DNA of 64,000 nt from Devosia limi DSM 17137 (GTDB lineage: Bacteria > Pseudomonadota > Alphaproteobacteria > Rhizobiales > Devosiaceae), in the NCBI RefSeq assembly GCF_900128975.1, contig NZ_FQVC01000005.1:238433-302432 (forward strand), written 5' to 3'. Shown in pieces: positions 18,034 through 26,582 of the stretch. The position numbers and the translations under genes were made by a program. The notes below the pieces were generated by a model. It was not told where the DNA came from. It saw only the letters and a list, made by a program, of their open reading frames with translations, and did no database searches. Every line of letters begins with the position of its first letter. The stretch's first letter is position 1.

Positions 18034-18046
18034 GTTTTGAGCGCGG

Positions 18047-18514
18047 TCAGGCCGCGTAATTGGTCGCGATAGGTGCGGTCAGCACAGCCCGCAGGCGCAA
18101 GGGATCATCCAGACGCCGCAGGTCGTCCACCACCGCCTCGGTCCGCAATAGCCGCGCCACGCGCGACAATGCCTTGAGATGGTCCGCCCCGGCGCCAGCC
18201 GGTGCCAGCAGCATCATCACGATATCGACCGGCAGGTCGTCGACCGAATCAAATTCGATCGGCTGGTCGAGCCGCGCAAACACTGCATACACATGCCCAA
18301 GCCCGGCAATCTTGCCATGCGGAATGGCAATGCCATTGCCCAGGCCCGTCGAGCCAAGCTCTTCGCGGTTGGAGATAGCTTCGAGGATTTCGGCGCTTTC
18401 GCGCCCCGTCACTTCTGCGGCCCTCTCGGCAAGTTCTTCAAACAACTGGCGTTTTGTCTTCACGCCCGTGCAAGTAAGCACAGCGCGCTCAGCCAGGATA
18501 TCGGCCAATTCCAT
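18047..18514 (-). CDS. ptsN: PTS IIA-like nitrogen regulatory protein PtsN
   Basis: The EIIA-Ntr protein of the nitrogen-related phosphotransferase system, 155 residues. The phosphorylated histidine is in IAIPHGKIAG (about residue 67). The rest follows the EIIA fold (VFARLDQPIEFDSVDDLPVD). It receives phosphate from NPr and, unphosphorylated, regulates potassium transport and sigma-54 linked metabolism in related species. It lies 48 nt downstream of hpf, completing the conserved rpoN-hpf-ptsN block. Confidence 0.94.
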   Translation of the reverse strand: MELADILAERAVLTCTGVKTKRQLFEELAERAAEVTGRESAEILEAISNREELGSTGLGNGIAIPHGKIAGLGHVYAVFARLDQPIEFDSVDDLPVDIVMMLLAPAGAGADHLKALSRVARLLRTEAVVDDLRRLDDPLRLRAVLTAPIATNYAA

Positions 18515-18562
18515 TAATAAGCCCTAGGATCTTGTTCGCTTAGAATGTAGCAGCGGGGTCGT

Positions 18563-19138
18563 TCAATTTGCCCCGAGAGCTGGATCGATCCAGCCAATAT
18601 TGCCGTCGGAGCGGCGATAAACCACATTGAGGCCTCCATGTCCAGCATGGCGGAATACCACCACTCCGGACTGGGCAAGATCAAGCTCCATTACCGCTTC
18701 TCCAACGCTCATTGAGCGCAGGTTCTTCGTGGTCTCGGCAATCACCGGAGGTGCGTAATCCTCATCGACTTCGTCAAAATCGTCGGCTGAGCCGAGCACG
18801 GTGTATTGGGCCAGCGTGTCCTCACCGCTGCCGTTGGGCCCCTTGCGATGCGACTTCAGCTTGCGGTTATAGCGCCGCAGGCGCTTTTCGATATTGAGGG
18901 CCATCACTTCATAGGCCGAGGTGGCATCGCCGCCCGCCGCGCTGGCCTGCAGGGTGGCGCCGCTGTCCAGGTGGACCACGCAATCGGCCCGAAAGCCGAT
19001 CCCGTCCGGGGTCAGGGTGAGGTGTCCGTCATAGCCGCCATCGAAATACTTCCCGACTACGGTGCTGAAGTGATCCTGTGCCTTGCTGCGCAGGGCATCA
19101 CCCACATCCATATTCTTGCCGGAGATACGTAAGGTCAT
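18563..19138 (-). CDS. hpf: Ribosome hibernation-promoting factor, long form
   Basis: A 191-residue long-form HPF/RaiA. The N-terminal domain (residues 1-100) that sits in the mRNA/tRNA channel starts MTLRISGKNMDVGDALR. A linker follows, and the C-terminal dimerisation domain (about residues 130-190) reads SVGEAVMELDLAQSGVVVFR. It makes 100S ribosome dimers in stationary phase. It is located between rpoN and ptsN. The 260-nt gap upstream (19139-19398) carries a weak CCCGAA/TTCGGG hairpin that might end rpoN transcripts. Confidence 0.95.
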   Translation of the reverse strand: MTLRISGKNMDVGDALRSKAQDHFSTVVGKYFDGGYDGHLTLTPDGIGFRADCVVHLDSGATLQASAAGGDATSAYEVMALNIEKRLRRYNRKLKSHRKGPNGSGEDTLAQYTVLGSADDFDEVDEDYAPPVIAETTKNLRSMSVGEAVMELDLAQSGVVVFRHAGHGGLNVVYRRSDGNIGWIDPALGAN

Positions 19139-19398
19139 GGCTCCCTCTCTTTCGTTATCGTCGTTGCCGACGTTTTGCTTGCCCGAAAGTCGGTTCCCGC
19201 CTTCGGGATCACGTTGCGCCAGCTACCATTGAGATATGGAGGCCGCACGCCGTCAATGCTAGACCTGCTTCCGGTTCAGGGGCAATGCGCAACTCCCCGC
19301 CCGGGTTCGATTCATAAGGTGACTTTGCCATAGAACGGCCTTAGCCTTCCCATCCGCGCTGGTTGCGACATCCTGCCAAGCTCCCGCGCTGGCGCGAC

Positions 19399-20913
19399 TC
19401 ACACGGTATTCTCCAGGTTTTTCTTCTGTCGCCGGCGGATCACCGAGGAGGGGATGTTCATGCCCTCCCGATACTTGGCCACCGTGCGCCGCGCCACATC
19501 GATACCCTGCTCCCGCTTCAGCACCGCAGCAATGGTGTCATCGGAAAGCACGTCGCTGGCGGCCTCGGCGTCGATAAGCTGTCGGATGCGGTGGCGAACC
19601 GCTTCAGCAGAATGTTCCACCCCACCATCGCTGGACGCGATGGCCGTGGTGAAAAAATACTTCATCTCAAACAGGCCACGCGGCGTTGAAATGTACTTAT
19701 TGGTCGTGACCCGACTCACCGTGGACTCGTGCATCTCAATGGTTTCGGCCACCATTTTGAGCGTCATTGGGCGCAGGTGGGCAATGCCGTGGGTCAGAAA
19801 GCCATCCTGCTGGCGCACGATCTCCGCTGCTACTTTGATGATGGTCTGGGCCCGCTGATCGAGGCTCTTGGTCAGCCAGTTGGCAGTGGCGAGGCAATCG
19901 CTGAGGAAGGATTTGTCGACACTGCCGCGTGCCTTCTTGGTTACGGTGGCATAATAGACCCGGTTGACGAGCACGCGCGGCAATACTTCGGTGTTGAGCT
20001 CGATTTGCCAGGCGCCATCGGGGCCCGGTCGCACGAACACATCGGGCACCACCGCCTCGACCGGCCCCGCATCGAAGGCGCGGCCGGGCTTGGGGTCGAG
20101 TTGGCGAATCTCGGCCAGCATATCGGCGATATCTTCGCGATCGCAGCCAACGATCTTCATCAGCGCCGCGATATTGTGCTCGGCCAGCAGTTCCAGGTTG
20201 TCGAGCAGCGCCAGCATCATCGGGTCGAGCCGGTCGCGCTCGCGCAGTTGCAGTGCCAGGCATTCCGCCACCGAGCGGGCGAAAACGCCCACCGGATCAC
20301 AGCCCTGCACTGCTTCCAGAACCGCCTCGACATCGCCGATTTCGGCGCCCAGCAGATCGGCAATGGTCTGCAATTCGACCGCGAGATAGCCGGCCTCATT
20401 GAGATTGTCGATCAGGTGCCGGGCAATCATGCGGTCGGCCGGGACGCGCAGGATCATATTGGTCTGGGCTTCCAGATGGTCGCTCAACCGCGGCCGCGCA
20501 GCCACGAACTGGTCGATATCGGGGGCTTCGCCGCTCTCGCTGGCGCCATTGCGATCCAGCCGGCTGGTCGGGTTCAACTGGTCCTGGGCACCCTGGTCGG
20601 GAAACACATTGTCGACCGCCGTGTCATAGCCATCGGCGATCGAATCGGCGTCCTGGATGCGCTCGCCGCGATCCACAGTGTCCTCATAGGCGCTGATTTC
20701 GGTCGAGCGTTCGATCTGCTCGGGCGGCTCGCCGTCGCTATTTTCGGTGCCGCCGTCCTCGCGCTCCAGCAATGGATTGCGCAGCAATTCGGCATCGACG
20801 AATTCATTGAGCTCGAGATGACTCAACTGCAGCAGCCGGATCGACTGCATCAGTTGCGGCGTCAGCGTCAGGCTTTGCGCCTGCCGAAATTCCAGACGCG
20901 GCGAAAGTGCCAT
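19399..20913 (-). CDS. rpoN: RNA polymerase sigma-54 factor RpoN
   Basis: The alternative sigma factor for nitrogen and other enhancer-dependent promoters, 504 residues. Region I is the glutamine/leucine-rich start LEFRQAQSLTLTPQLMQSIR. An acidic region II follows (about residues 55-125), then core-binding and DNA-binding domains. The RpoN box ARRTVAKYRE lies near the C-terminus. It sits 156 nt after lptB. A sigma-54 promoter is visible later in this window before glnK (59088), so its product has a local target. Confidence 0.97.
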   Translation of the reverse strand: MALSPRLEFRQAQSLTLTPQLMQSIRLLQLSHLELNEFVDAELLRNPLLEREDGGTENSDGEPPEQIERSTEISAYEDTVDRGERIQDADSIADGYDTAVDNVFPDQGAQDQLNPTSRLDRNGASESGEAPDIDQFVAARPRLSDHLEAQTNMILRVPADRMIARHLIDNLNEAGYLAVELQTIADLLGAEIGDVEAVLEAVQGCDPVGVFARSVAECLALQLRERDRLDPMMLALLDNLELLAEHNIAALMKIVGCDREDIADMLAEIRQLDPKPGRAFDAGPVEAVVPDVFVRPGPDGAWQIELNTEVLPRVLVNRVYYATVTKKARGSVDKSFLSDCLATANWLTKSLDQRAQTIIKVAAEIVRQQDGFLTHGIAHLRPMTLKMVAETIEMHESTVSRVTTNKYISTPRGLFEMKYFFTTAIASSDGGVEHSAEAVRHRIRQLIDAEAASDVLSDDTIAAVLKREQGIDVARRTVAKYREGMNIPSSVIRRRQKKNLENTV

Positions 20914-21069
20914 CCAAACAGTCCCTTGCAGCCAAATCGGGCCGATAATGGCCGTTTCCCGCGCGGACCATGCCGCATTTCGGAGCGCTGGGCAAGTTTC
21001 GTGCCAAGGTCGGCGTGAACAGCAATTGCGTTAGCGGGACCTGCCGGTTTGGCTGGTCAAATGGGCGTG

Positions 21070-21828
21070 CTAAAGCGCGAAGCTTTCCCCGAGATAGACC
21101 CGGCGTGCATCCGGGTCGGCGCTGATGGTTTCGGGGCGACCCTGGATCATCACCTTGCCGCCATGGATGACATAGGCGCGATCGACCAGCCCCAGCGTTT
21201 CGCGCACCGCATGGTCGGTGATCAGCACGCCGATGCCGCGCCTGGTCAGTTGCTTGACCAACCCCTTGACCTCGTTGACGGCGATGGGGTCGACGCCGGC
21301 AAACGGCTCATCCAGCAGCATGAACACCGGATCCGCCGCCAGGGCGCGGGCGATCTCGACGCGCCGGCGTTCGCCCCCCGACAGCGCCAGCGCGTTGGAT
21401 TTGGCCAGATGGGCGATGGAGAATTCCTCGAGCAGCGATTCCAGTCGTGCCTTGCGTTCGGCCTTGCCCTTCACGTGGTTTTCCAGCACCGCCATGATGT
21501 TGCCGGTGACGGTCAGGCCACGAAAGATCGAGGGTTCCTGCGGCAGATAGCCCATGCCCAGCCGCCCGCGCTGAAACAGCGGCAGATGGGTGATGGCATT
21601 GCCATCGAGCCGGATGTCCCCGCCATCGGGTTTGACCAACCCCATGATCATGGTGAAAACCGTGGTCTTGCCGGCGCCGTTGGGACCAAGCAGGCCAACG
21701 GCCTCGCCACGCCGCACCGCAATCGAGACGTCACGCACCACGACGCGGCGACCAAAGCTCTTGGCGAGGCTATGGGCGACCAACCAACCGGTTTGGTCGA
21801 CCTTGGGTTTGGGCTGCGCGTCGGTCAT
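21070..21828 (-). CDS. lptB: LPS export ABC transporter ATP-binding protein LptB
   Basis: The cytoplasmic ATPase of the LptB2FGC complex that extracts lipopolysaccharide from the inner membrane, 252 residues. It has Walker A GPNGAGKTT, signature LSGGERRRVEI, Walker B FMLLDEPFAGVDP and the switch histidine in TDHAVRETL. A short N-terminal extension (about 15 residues) precedes the core. It overlaps lptA by 4 nt (ATGA), giving a translationally coupled lptC-lptA-lptB unit. Confidence 0.97.
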   Translation of the reverse strand: MTDAQPKPKVDQTGWLVAHSLAKSFGRRVVVRDVSIAVRRGEAVGLLGPNGAGKTTVFTMIMGLVKPDGGDIRLDGNAITHLPLFQRGRLGMGYLPQEPSIFRGLTVTGNIMAVLENHVKGKAERKARLESLLEEFSIAHLAKSNALALSGGERRRVEIARALAADPVFMLLDEPFAGVDPIAVNEVKGLVKQLTRRGIGVLITDHAVRETLGLVDRAYVIHGGKVMIQGRPETISADPDARRVYLGESFAL

Positions 21829-22289
21829 TGCGAATTAAACACCCCGGTCACCCGGCCGCCGCTGCCGCCCGAAAAGGTCGAGACATTGGTTTTGAGGTTC
21901 ACCACCAGCTCGGAGGCGCCAATGGTGCCGCTGGCATTGGTGACCATGACATTGCCGGTCAGCCGCAGCAATTGATCCCCGGGATTGAAGACGGCCTTCT
22001 CGCCGGTGGCATCCTGATCGGCAGTCTTCAGCCGGACATTGCCGCCGCTGGCTTCAAAACTCTCGATATCGGAGGGGCCGCCACTGCCATAGACCGCCAC
22101 CACCTTTGGCGCCCAAACCGTGACAGTGGGGTGGGTGACGACCACATTGCCGGTAAACACTGCCGCCTGGGTGGTCTCGTCGACGGTGAAGAGGTCGGCT
22201 TTGATCTCGACCTTTTGCTGCGCCAGCGCGGGTGCGGCCGGCAGCAGCGCGGCGAGAAAAGCAAGCATGGGCAGCAGGCGTTGGGTCAT
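21825..22289 (-). CDS. lptA: LPS transport periplasmic protein LptA
   Basis: The periplasmic beta-jellyroll bridge protein for LPS transport, 154 residues. A Sec signal peptide covers about residues 1-23 (LLPMLAFLAALLPAAPALAQ). The OstA-like repeats follow, with QAAVFTGNVVVTH and LLRLTGNVMVTNASG. It overlaps lptB and lptC by 4 nt at each end. Confidence 0.93.
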   Translation of the reverse strand: MTQRLLPMLAFLAALLPAAPALAQQKVEIKADLFTVDETTQAAVFTGNVVVTHPTVTVWAPKVVAVYGSGGPSDIESFEASGGNVRLKTADQDATGEKAVFNPGDQLLRLTGNVMVTNASGTIGASELVVNLKTNVSTFSGGSGGRVTGVFNSQ

Positions 22290-22924
22290 GGATTGTCCGC
22301 TCCGGGCGTGGATGGCAGGGTGACGGTCGCGTTGGTAAATGTCCAGACCATAGCAGCGGCGTCATATGTCATGCCGACCGCTTCCAGTTCCGTGCCATCC
22401 GGATAATCGATCTTGACCGCGCCCTTGCTGGTCAGCCTTTGCGCCACCCAATCGAACACCGACTGGTAGAGCGTGCCGCTGATACCGGTGCTGTCCGCGA
22501 TATGGGAAATTCCATCAACAATGACATTTTCATTGGTGGTGTCGAGCTTGGCGCTCCGTGCCTCGGCGTTGATCACAACGCCATTGGTGCGGGTCACCGT
22601 GAGCGCTGCCGCGTTCAGCTCGATGATGTCGCTGGTGGCAAGGCCAGCGCGGGCCGATTGGGCCCAGACGCGATAGGCCGAGCCGTCATCGAGCGTCCCG
22701 GCATATTCCGGGGCCTCGACGCTGATACTGTTATCGGAAACGGTGATCTGGCCGATACCGAACTGTCCGCTCAGGCTGGAGAGATAGATTTGCCCGGCCA
22801 GCACCGCCAGCACCAGCACCCCCAGCGCCGGCACGCCAATGCGCAGCAGACCCACGAACCGGTTGCGTTGCAACAGGCGCCGGTAGGTGGCATGGCGGTC
22901 GCTGGCGTGGGCGTGCTGGCTCAT
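22286..22924 (-). CDS. lptC: LPS export system protein LptC
   Basis: A bitopic inner-membrane protein of 212 residues that links LptB2FG to LptA. One membrane helix lies at about residues 27-48 (LLRIGVPALGVLVLAVLAGQ). The rest is a periplasmic jellyroll. The sequence is divergent, as LptC proteins usually are, and the call rests mainly on topology and on its coupling with lptA and lptB. It lies 17 nt downstream of the RNase D-like gene. Confidence 0.88.
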   Translation of the reverse strand: MSQHAHASDRHATYRRLLQRNRFVGLLRIGVPALGVLVLAVLAGQIYLSSLSGQFGIGQITVSDNSISVEAPEYAGTLDDGSAYRVWAQSARAGLATSDIIELNAAALTVTRTNGVVINAEARSAKLDTTNENVIVDGISHIADSTGISGTLYQSVFDWVAQRLTSKGAVKIDYPDGTELEAVGMTYDAAAMVWTFTNATVTLPSTPGADNP

Positions 22925-22941
22925 GACTGCCTGTGTCCGGT

Positions 22942-23559
22942 TCAGCTATGGGCGAAGATGTCGGTTTCGCCCCAGCCCAGCAAATCGAGCTCGCAGCGGG
23001 TCTTGAGGAAGTCGAAGCACTGCTGGGCCAGCTCGGTGCGGCCCTCCCGCTTCAGCATGCGGTCAAGGTGGCGCTTGAGATCGTGCAGATACAGCACGTC
23101 CGAGGCGGCATAGTCGAGCTGTGCATCGCTGAGCTTCTCGCTGCCCCAGTCCGAACTCTGCTGCTGCTTGCTGAGATCGACATTGAGCAATTCGCGCACG
23201 ATATCCTTGAGGCCGTGGCGATCAGTATAGGTGCGCACCAGCTTGGAGGCGATCTTGGTGCAATAGATCGGGCCGGTGACCACGTCGAACCGGTTCTTCA
23301 GCACCGCAACGTCGAAACGCGCATAATGGAAAATCTTGGTGACGGCCGGGTCGGCCAGCAGTTTGGTCAGATTGGGCGCATCATTGCTGCCCTGGGCAAT
23401 CTGGACGACGTCGGCACTGCCATCGCCGGGTGACAGCTGGATAACGCAGAGGCGATCCCGATGTGGGTCGAGGCCCATCGTTTCGGTATCGATTGCCACT
23501 TCGCGGCCGCCGTAATTGGAAAGATTGGGCAGATCACCACGGTGCAGTCTGATGGCCAT
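22942..23559 (-). CDS. Ribonuclease D-like 3'-5' exonuclease (single-domain)
   Basis: A DEDDy exonuclease of 205 residues. Motif I is AIDTETMGL, motif II KIFHYARFDVAVLKNRF and motif III YAASDVLYL with the catalytic tyrosine. It has the exonuclease domain only, without the HRDC domains of long RNase D, as in many alphaproteobacteria. It trims tRNA or other stable RNA 3' ends by family analogy. The ATG at 23559 has GAGAAGAA just upstream; a longer frame to 23664 adds unrelated residues. Confidence 0.88.
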   Translation of the reverse strand: MAIRLHRGDLPNLSNYGGREVAIDTETMGLDPHRDRLCVIQLSPGDGSADVVQIAQGSNDAPNLTKLLADPAVTKIFHYARFDVAVLKNRFDVVTGPIYCTKIASKLVRTYTDRHGLKDIVRELLNVDLSKQQQSSDWGSEKLSDAQLDYAASDVLYLHDLKRHLDRMLKREGRTELAQQCFDFLKTRCELDLLGWGETDIFAHS

Positions 23560-23759
23560 GTTCTTCTCGGTGTTGGTGTTTGAACCGTGATGGCACAGCA
23601 TCGGGGCATTGGAAAGGCGGCAGGTGCCCGCTGCCGCCAGGCAGCGGATCCCATGCGCAGGCATCCTTATGTGCGCGCCATGACCTTTGCCCAGGAAAAA
23701 GGGGCACTGTGCTGGGGGCTATGGAGAGTGTGGGTCTGCATCTCGGCAGATGGGGCCGG

Positions 23760-23799
23760 AAAAGCAGAACGCCGGCCCATGTGAATGGACCGGCGTTCT
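23760..23799 (-). terminator. Terminator of tRNA-Leu
   Basis: AGAACGCCGG (23766-23775) pairs with CCGGCGTTCT (23790-23799), with further pairing inside (CCAT/ATGG). On the minus strand GCTTTTCC follows. It begins 6 nt after the tRNA 3' end. Confidence 0.8.
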
Positions 23800-23805
23800 A
23801 ATAAG

Positions 23806-23890
23806 TGGTGCCCAGAAGAAGACTCGAACTTCCACACCTTGCGGTACACGGACCTGAACCGTGCGCGTCTACCAATTCCGCCATCTGGGC
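23806..23890 (-). tRNA. tRNA-Leu (CAG)
   Basis: An 85-nt tRNA with a long variable arm, on the minus strand. The acceptor stem GCCCAGA pairs with TCTGGGC, and the CCA end is encoded. The anticodon loop TTCAGGT gives anticodon CAG, and the T-arm contains GTTCGAGTC. Leu-type D-loop (TTGGTAGACGC) is present. Confidence 0.96.
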
Positions 23891-24045
23891 AGGCGCGGTG
23901 TAACTAGGTCGACCGCCGCCCGATGTCAATGCGCTTTGTGGAGATTGCGCGCCAAGCCCTGTGGAAGAACATCGATTTGCGTTTCCCCGCGCCAGGGCAA
24001 TGGCACGGAAAGTCTGCCAAACCCCAGTGATACTGGCGGTTCGCC

Positions 24046-24408
24046 TCAGAAATTGGCACCGTCCCAATGCCTGATGGTGCTGCGGTCGACCGGGGGCGCA
24101 CCCTCCAGGCAATTGACGTTGATCATCACCAATTTGTTGCCCTTGCCGTCTTCGCCGCGCGCAAATGATTCGATACCGCAGGTTTTGCAGAACAGGTGGT
24201 CGATCTTTTCGGTGTTGAATCGATAGAGCGTCAGGTTGTCCTCACCGCTTGTGAGCGTGAAATTGCTGGCCGGCAGCGATTGCAGTATCCAGCCGACGCG
24301 GCGGCAGCGCGAACAATTGCAATCGCCCATGCTGTCCAGCGCGGTCACGGCGGTGTAACGCACCGCGCCGCAATGGCATTGTCCTTCATATGTCCTGGCA
24401 TCAGACAT
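24046..24408 (-). CDS. GFA-family (CENP-V/GFA domain) zinc protein
   Basis: A 120-residue zinc-binding protein of the glutathione-dependent formaldehyde-activating (GFA) family. The cysteine pattern is QCHCGAVRY, then CNCSRCRR, then FCKTCGIESF, which binds two zinc ions in the family. The ATG at 24408 has GGAGGA about 9 nt upstream. Most members of the family have no proven enzymatic function; thiol or aldehyde chemistry is a guess. A LexA-type box lies 27 nt upstream of the start. Confidence 0.85.
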   Translation of the reverse strand: MSDARTYEGQCHCGAVRYTAVTALDSMGDCNCSRCRRVGWILQSLPASNFTLTSGEDNLTLYRFNTEKIDHLFCKTCGIESFARGEDGKGNKLVMINVNCLEGAPPVDRSTIRHWDGANF

Positions 24409-24434
24409 TATCGGTCCTCCTAAATATCGAAATA

Positions 24435-24449
24435 GAACAAACAAAGAAC
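24435..24449 (-). promoter_or_regulatory. LexA-type SOS box (GTTC-N7-GTTC) upstream of the GFA gene
   Basis: On the minus strand the sequence is GTTCTTTGTTTGTTC, a perfect match to the alphaproteobacterial LexA pattern GTTC-N7-GTTC. It lies 27 nt upstream of the GFA start, with TATTTC and GATATTT between them as possible promoter parts. Chance occurrence is possible for an 8-base pattern. Confidence 0.5.
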
Positions 24450-24564
24450 ATGCGCGGCGGAGAGTCAAGGCAATGCTGGCTAGCGTCACCCTCGACATGT
24501 CAGCGCTGCTTGGGCTAGAAGGCGGATAACCTTTGCCCACGCCGCCTGCTTGCTGGAGCCCGCC

Positions 24565-25545
24565 ATGGAACGCCTGGATCAGAAACTTGTCACCGTATTC
24601 GGCGGGTCCGGCTTTGTCGGCACGCAAGTGGTGCAGGCGTTGGCTCGTGCCGGCCACCGGGTGCGTGTCGCCGTACGCCGGCCGGACCTGGCGGGTCACA
24701 CCAAAACGCTGGGCGACGTTGGCCAGATCCTGCCCATTCAAGCCAATCTGCGCAACATGCCTTCCATCGAGCGCGCTGTTGCCGGTGCCGATATCGTCAT
24801 CAATCTGGTTGGCATTGGCATCGAAGGGGGCGCGCAGCGTTTTTCAACCATCAATGAGAGTGGCGCCGGTTCCGTCGCCCGGGCTGCGCGTGCCGCAGGT
24901 GTCACGACCCTGGTGCATATGTCCGCCCTCGGGGCCGATACCACGACGGTCAGCGCCTATGCCCAGTCCAAGCTGGCCGGCGAAGCTGCGGTGTTTTCGG
25001 CTTTCCCCGAGGCGGTGGTGATCCGCCCGTCCATCCTGTTCGGTCAGGATGATACCTTCTTCAACCGCATGGGCATGATTGCCCGCATGCTGCCCTTCAT
25101 GCCGGTGATTTCGGGCGACAGCAAATTCCAGCCCGCCTATGTCGGCGACGTTGCCGAGGCGTTTGCGCGGGCCGCTGCCGGCAAGGTCAAGACCGGCCGC
25201 ATTTACGAGATCGGTGGCCCGGACGTCGAAACCCACAGGGCCCTGCTCGAACGCGTATTGCGTGAAGCTGATCGCAAGCGGCCGATGCTGGATCTGTCGC
25301 CTGGCCTGGCCAAGCTGCTGATTTTGCCTATCTCCATCCTGCCCAATCCCTTGCTGACCGCCGATCAGGTCGATCTGCTGGGCTGCGACAATGTCGTCTC
25401 CGAACTGGCGATCCGCGAAAAGCGCACCCTGGCGGCCTTCGATGTCGTCCCCACCTCGATGGATTCGATCCTGCCGAGCTATATGTGGCGTTTCCGCAAG
25501 CATGGTCAGTTCGACCGCCAGGCGCCCTACGGCAGCGCGGTCTGA
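24565..25545 (+). CDS. NDUFA9-like NAD(P)-binding (atypical SDR) protein
   Basis: A 326-residue atypical short-chain dehydrogenase of the complex I NDUFA9 subunit family. The N-terminal Rossmann motif is VTVFGGSGFVGTQVV, and the later substrate-side strand is VVIRPSILFGQDD. In alphaproteobacteria this protein is either an accessory subunit of complex I or a free quinone- or lipid-linked enzyme. The ATG at 24565 has GGAG about 8 nt upstream; a TTG at 24550 is the alternative. It is followed by a terminator (25573-25597). Confidence 0.85.
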   Translation: MERLDQKLVTVFGGSGFVGTQVVQALARAGHRVRVAVRRPDLAGHTKTLGDVGQILPIQANLRNMPSIERAVAGADIVINLVGIGIEGGAQRFSTINESGAGSVARAARAAGVTTLVHMSALGADTTTVSAYAQSKLAGEAAVFSAFPEAVVIRPSILFGQDDTFFNRMGMIARMLPFMPVISGDSKFQPAYVGDVAEAFARAAAGKVKTGRIYEIGGPDVETHRALLERVLREADRKRPMLDLSPGLAKLLILPISILPNPLLTADQVDLLGCDNVVSELAIREKRTLAAFDVVPTSMDSILPSYMWRFRKHGQFDRQAPYGSAV

Positions 25546-25572
25546 TCCTACCTATACCTGTTATTGAGACTG

Positions 25573-25607
25573 AGCCCGCGGAGATGATCCGCGGGCTTTG
25601 TCATTTT
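25573..25607 (+). terminator. Terminator of the NDUFA9-like gene
   Basis: AGCCCGCGGA and TCCGCGGGCT (25573-25582 and 25588-25597) pair perfectly over a 5-nt loop, followed by TTGTCATTTT. It is 28 nt after the stop codon. Confidence 0.88.
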
Positions 25608-25665
25608 CACGCCCGTGCTGAGTAGCGGCGCGATCCCGGCATTCACCTGCCAAACTATTCCGTAA

Positions 25666-25728
25666 GATATATCTTGAATCCGGGCCGATGCGCGCCGATC
25701 TCTGTCTCAAGGGCGTTCAAGATATATC
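25666..25728. promoter_or_regulatory. Paired inverted PadR-type operator sites
   Basis: GATATATCTTGAA (25666-25678) and its exact reverse complement TTCAAGATATATC (25716-25728) lie 50 bp apart centre to centre, about five helical turns. The first overlaps a perfect 12-bp palindrome AAGATATATCTT (25664-25675). The second ends 11 bp before the padR start. The layout suits autoregulation by cooperative or looped binding. Confidence 0.65.
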
Positions 25729-25739
25729 GGAGACCGATT

Positions 25740-26456
25740 ATGGGACAGTATTTCAGAGACGGCGAACCCAATTGGCGGCGGCTTGAGGCGATGGCCCGGC
25801 GCGGTTGGGGACGCTTCGCCAACATGGCCGAAGACGGCGAGGGATTCTCCAATATGGGCGGTAATTTCCGTATCGGGCGCATGCTCGCCTCGGGTGATCT
25901 GCGGTTGGTCGCGCTCTATCTGATCGAGCAGCAGCCGCGTCATGGCTATGACCTGATCAAGGCCGTCGAGGAGCAATCCAAGGGGTTCTATTCGCCCAGT
26001 CCCGGCATCGTCTATCCGGCGCTGACTTTCCTCGAAGAGGCCGGCTACGTCACCTCGGCGGTCGATGGCAACAAAAAGCTCTATACCATCACCGATGAAG
26101 GCCGCGCGCACTTGGCCGACAATCGGGAAGCCATCGAATCGACCCTGGCCTTCCTCGCCAAGGCCGGCGAACAGGTGAACCGCTTCCGCGAATTTGCCCG
26201 TTCCGACTGGCCGTTCAACCGCGAGGGCGGCGAAGGCCCACGCGGTCACGGCCCCGGACATGGCGGTCGTGACCGCGACATTGCCGACGTGCTGCCTGAG
26301 GTCAACGATGCGCGGCGTGCGCTCAAGGCCGCTATTCGCAAGGCCAGCACTGGTGATGAAGCCACCCAGCGCCGCCTTGCCGAAATTCTGCGCACGGCCG
26401 CCGCCGATATCGACGCCATCGATACCGCCCGTAACGACGACGACATCGACGTCTAG
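25740..26456 (+). CDS. PadR-family transcriptional regulator
   Basis: A PadR winged-helix regulator of 238 residues. An N-terminal extension of about 45 residues precedes the core domain (about residues 50-130: LRLVALYLIEQQPRHGYDLI, then FYSPSPGIVYPALTFLEEAG). A C-terminal half follows with a His/Gly-rich stretch GEGPRGHGPGHGGRDRD that might bind metal. The ATG at 25740 is chosen because the paired sites lie immediately before it. There is no neighbouring target in obvious operon order, so it may regulate only itself and distant genes. Confidence 0.88.
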   Translation: MGQYFRDGEPNWRRLEAMARRGWGRFANMAEDGEGFSNMGGNFRIGRMLASGDLRLVALYLIEQQPRHGYDLIKAVEEQSKGFYSPSPGIVYPALTFLEEAGYVTSAVDGNKKLYTITDEGRAHLADNREAIESTLAFLAKAGEQVNRFREFARSDWPFNREGGEGPRGHGPGHGGRDRDIADVLPEVNDARRALKAAIRKASTGDEATQRRLAEILRTAAADIDAIDTARNDDDIDV

Positions 26457-26559
26457 TTGCAGTGGGTGCCCGGAAACGGGCGCCCGCTTTTCGTCTGTGG
26501 CCGCTTGCTCCGATCGAGGCGCAGGCGCCACTCGATGTAAATCTGATTGCCCGTCGACG

Positions 26560-26575
26560 AACTAACATGTTAGTT
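26560..26575. promoter_or_regulatory. Perfect 16-bp palindrome before the FAD/Fe-S dehydrogenase gene
   Basis: AACTAACATGTTAGTT is a perfect palindrome ending 7 bp before the ATG at 26583. It looks like an operator for a dimeric repressor; GntR/FadR-type regulators commonly control lactate and glycolate oxidase genes. The regulator is not in this window. Confidence 0.6.
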
Positions 26576-26582
26576 GTCGGCC

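Noticed and set aside
19729..21018. A 429-codon plus-strand frame opposite rpoN
   Set aside because: Antisense shadow of rpoN; no ribosome site or domain.
26560..26575. Membership of the AACTAACATGTTAGTT palindrome in the TAACYRNNYRGTTA family
   Set aside because: Its TAAC and GTTA halves are separated by 2 bases rather than 6, so it would not be bound by the same dimer in the same way.
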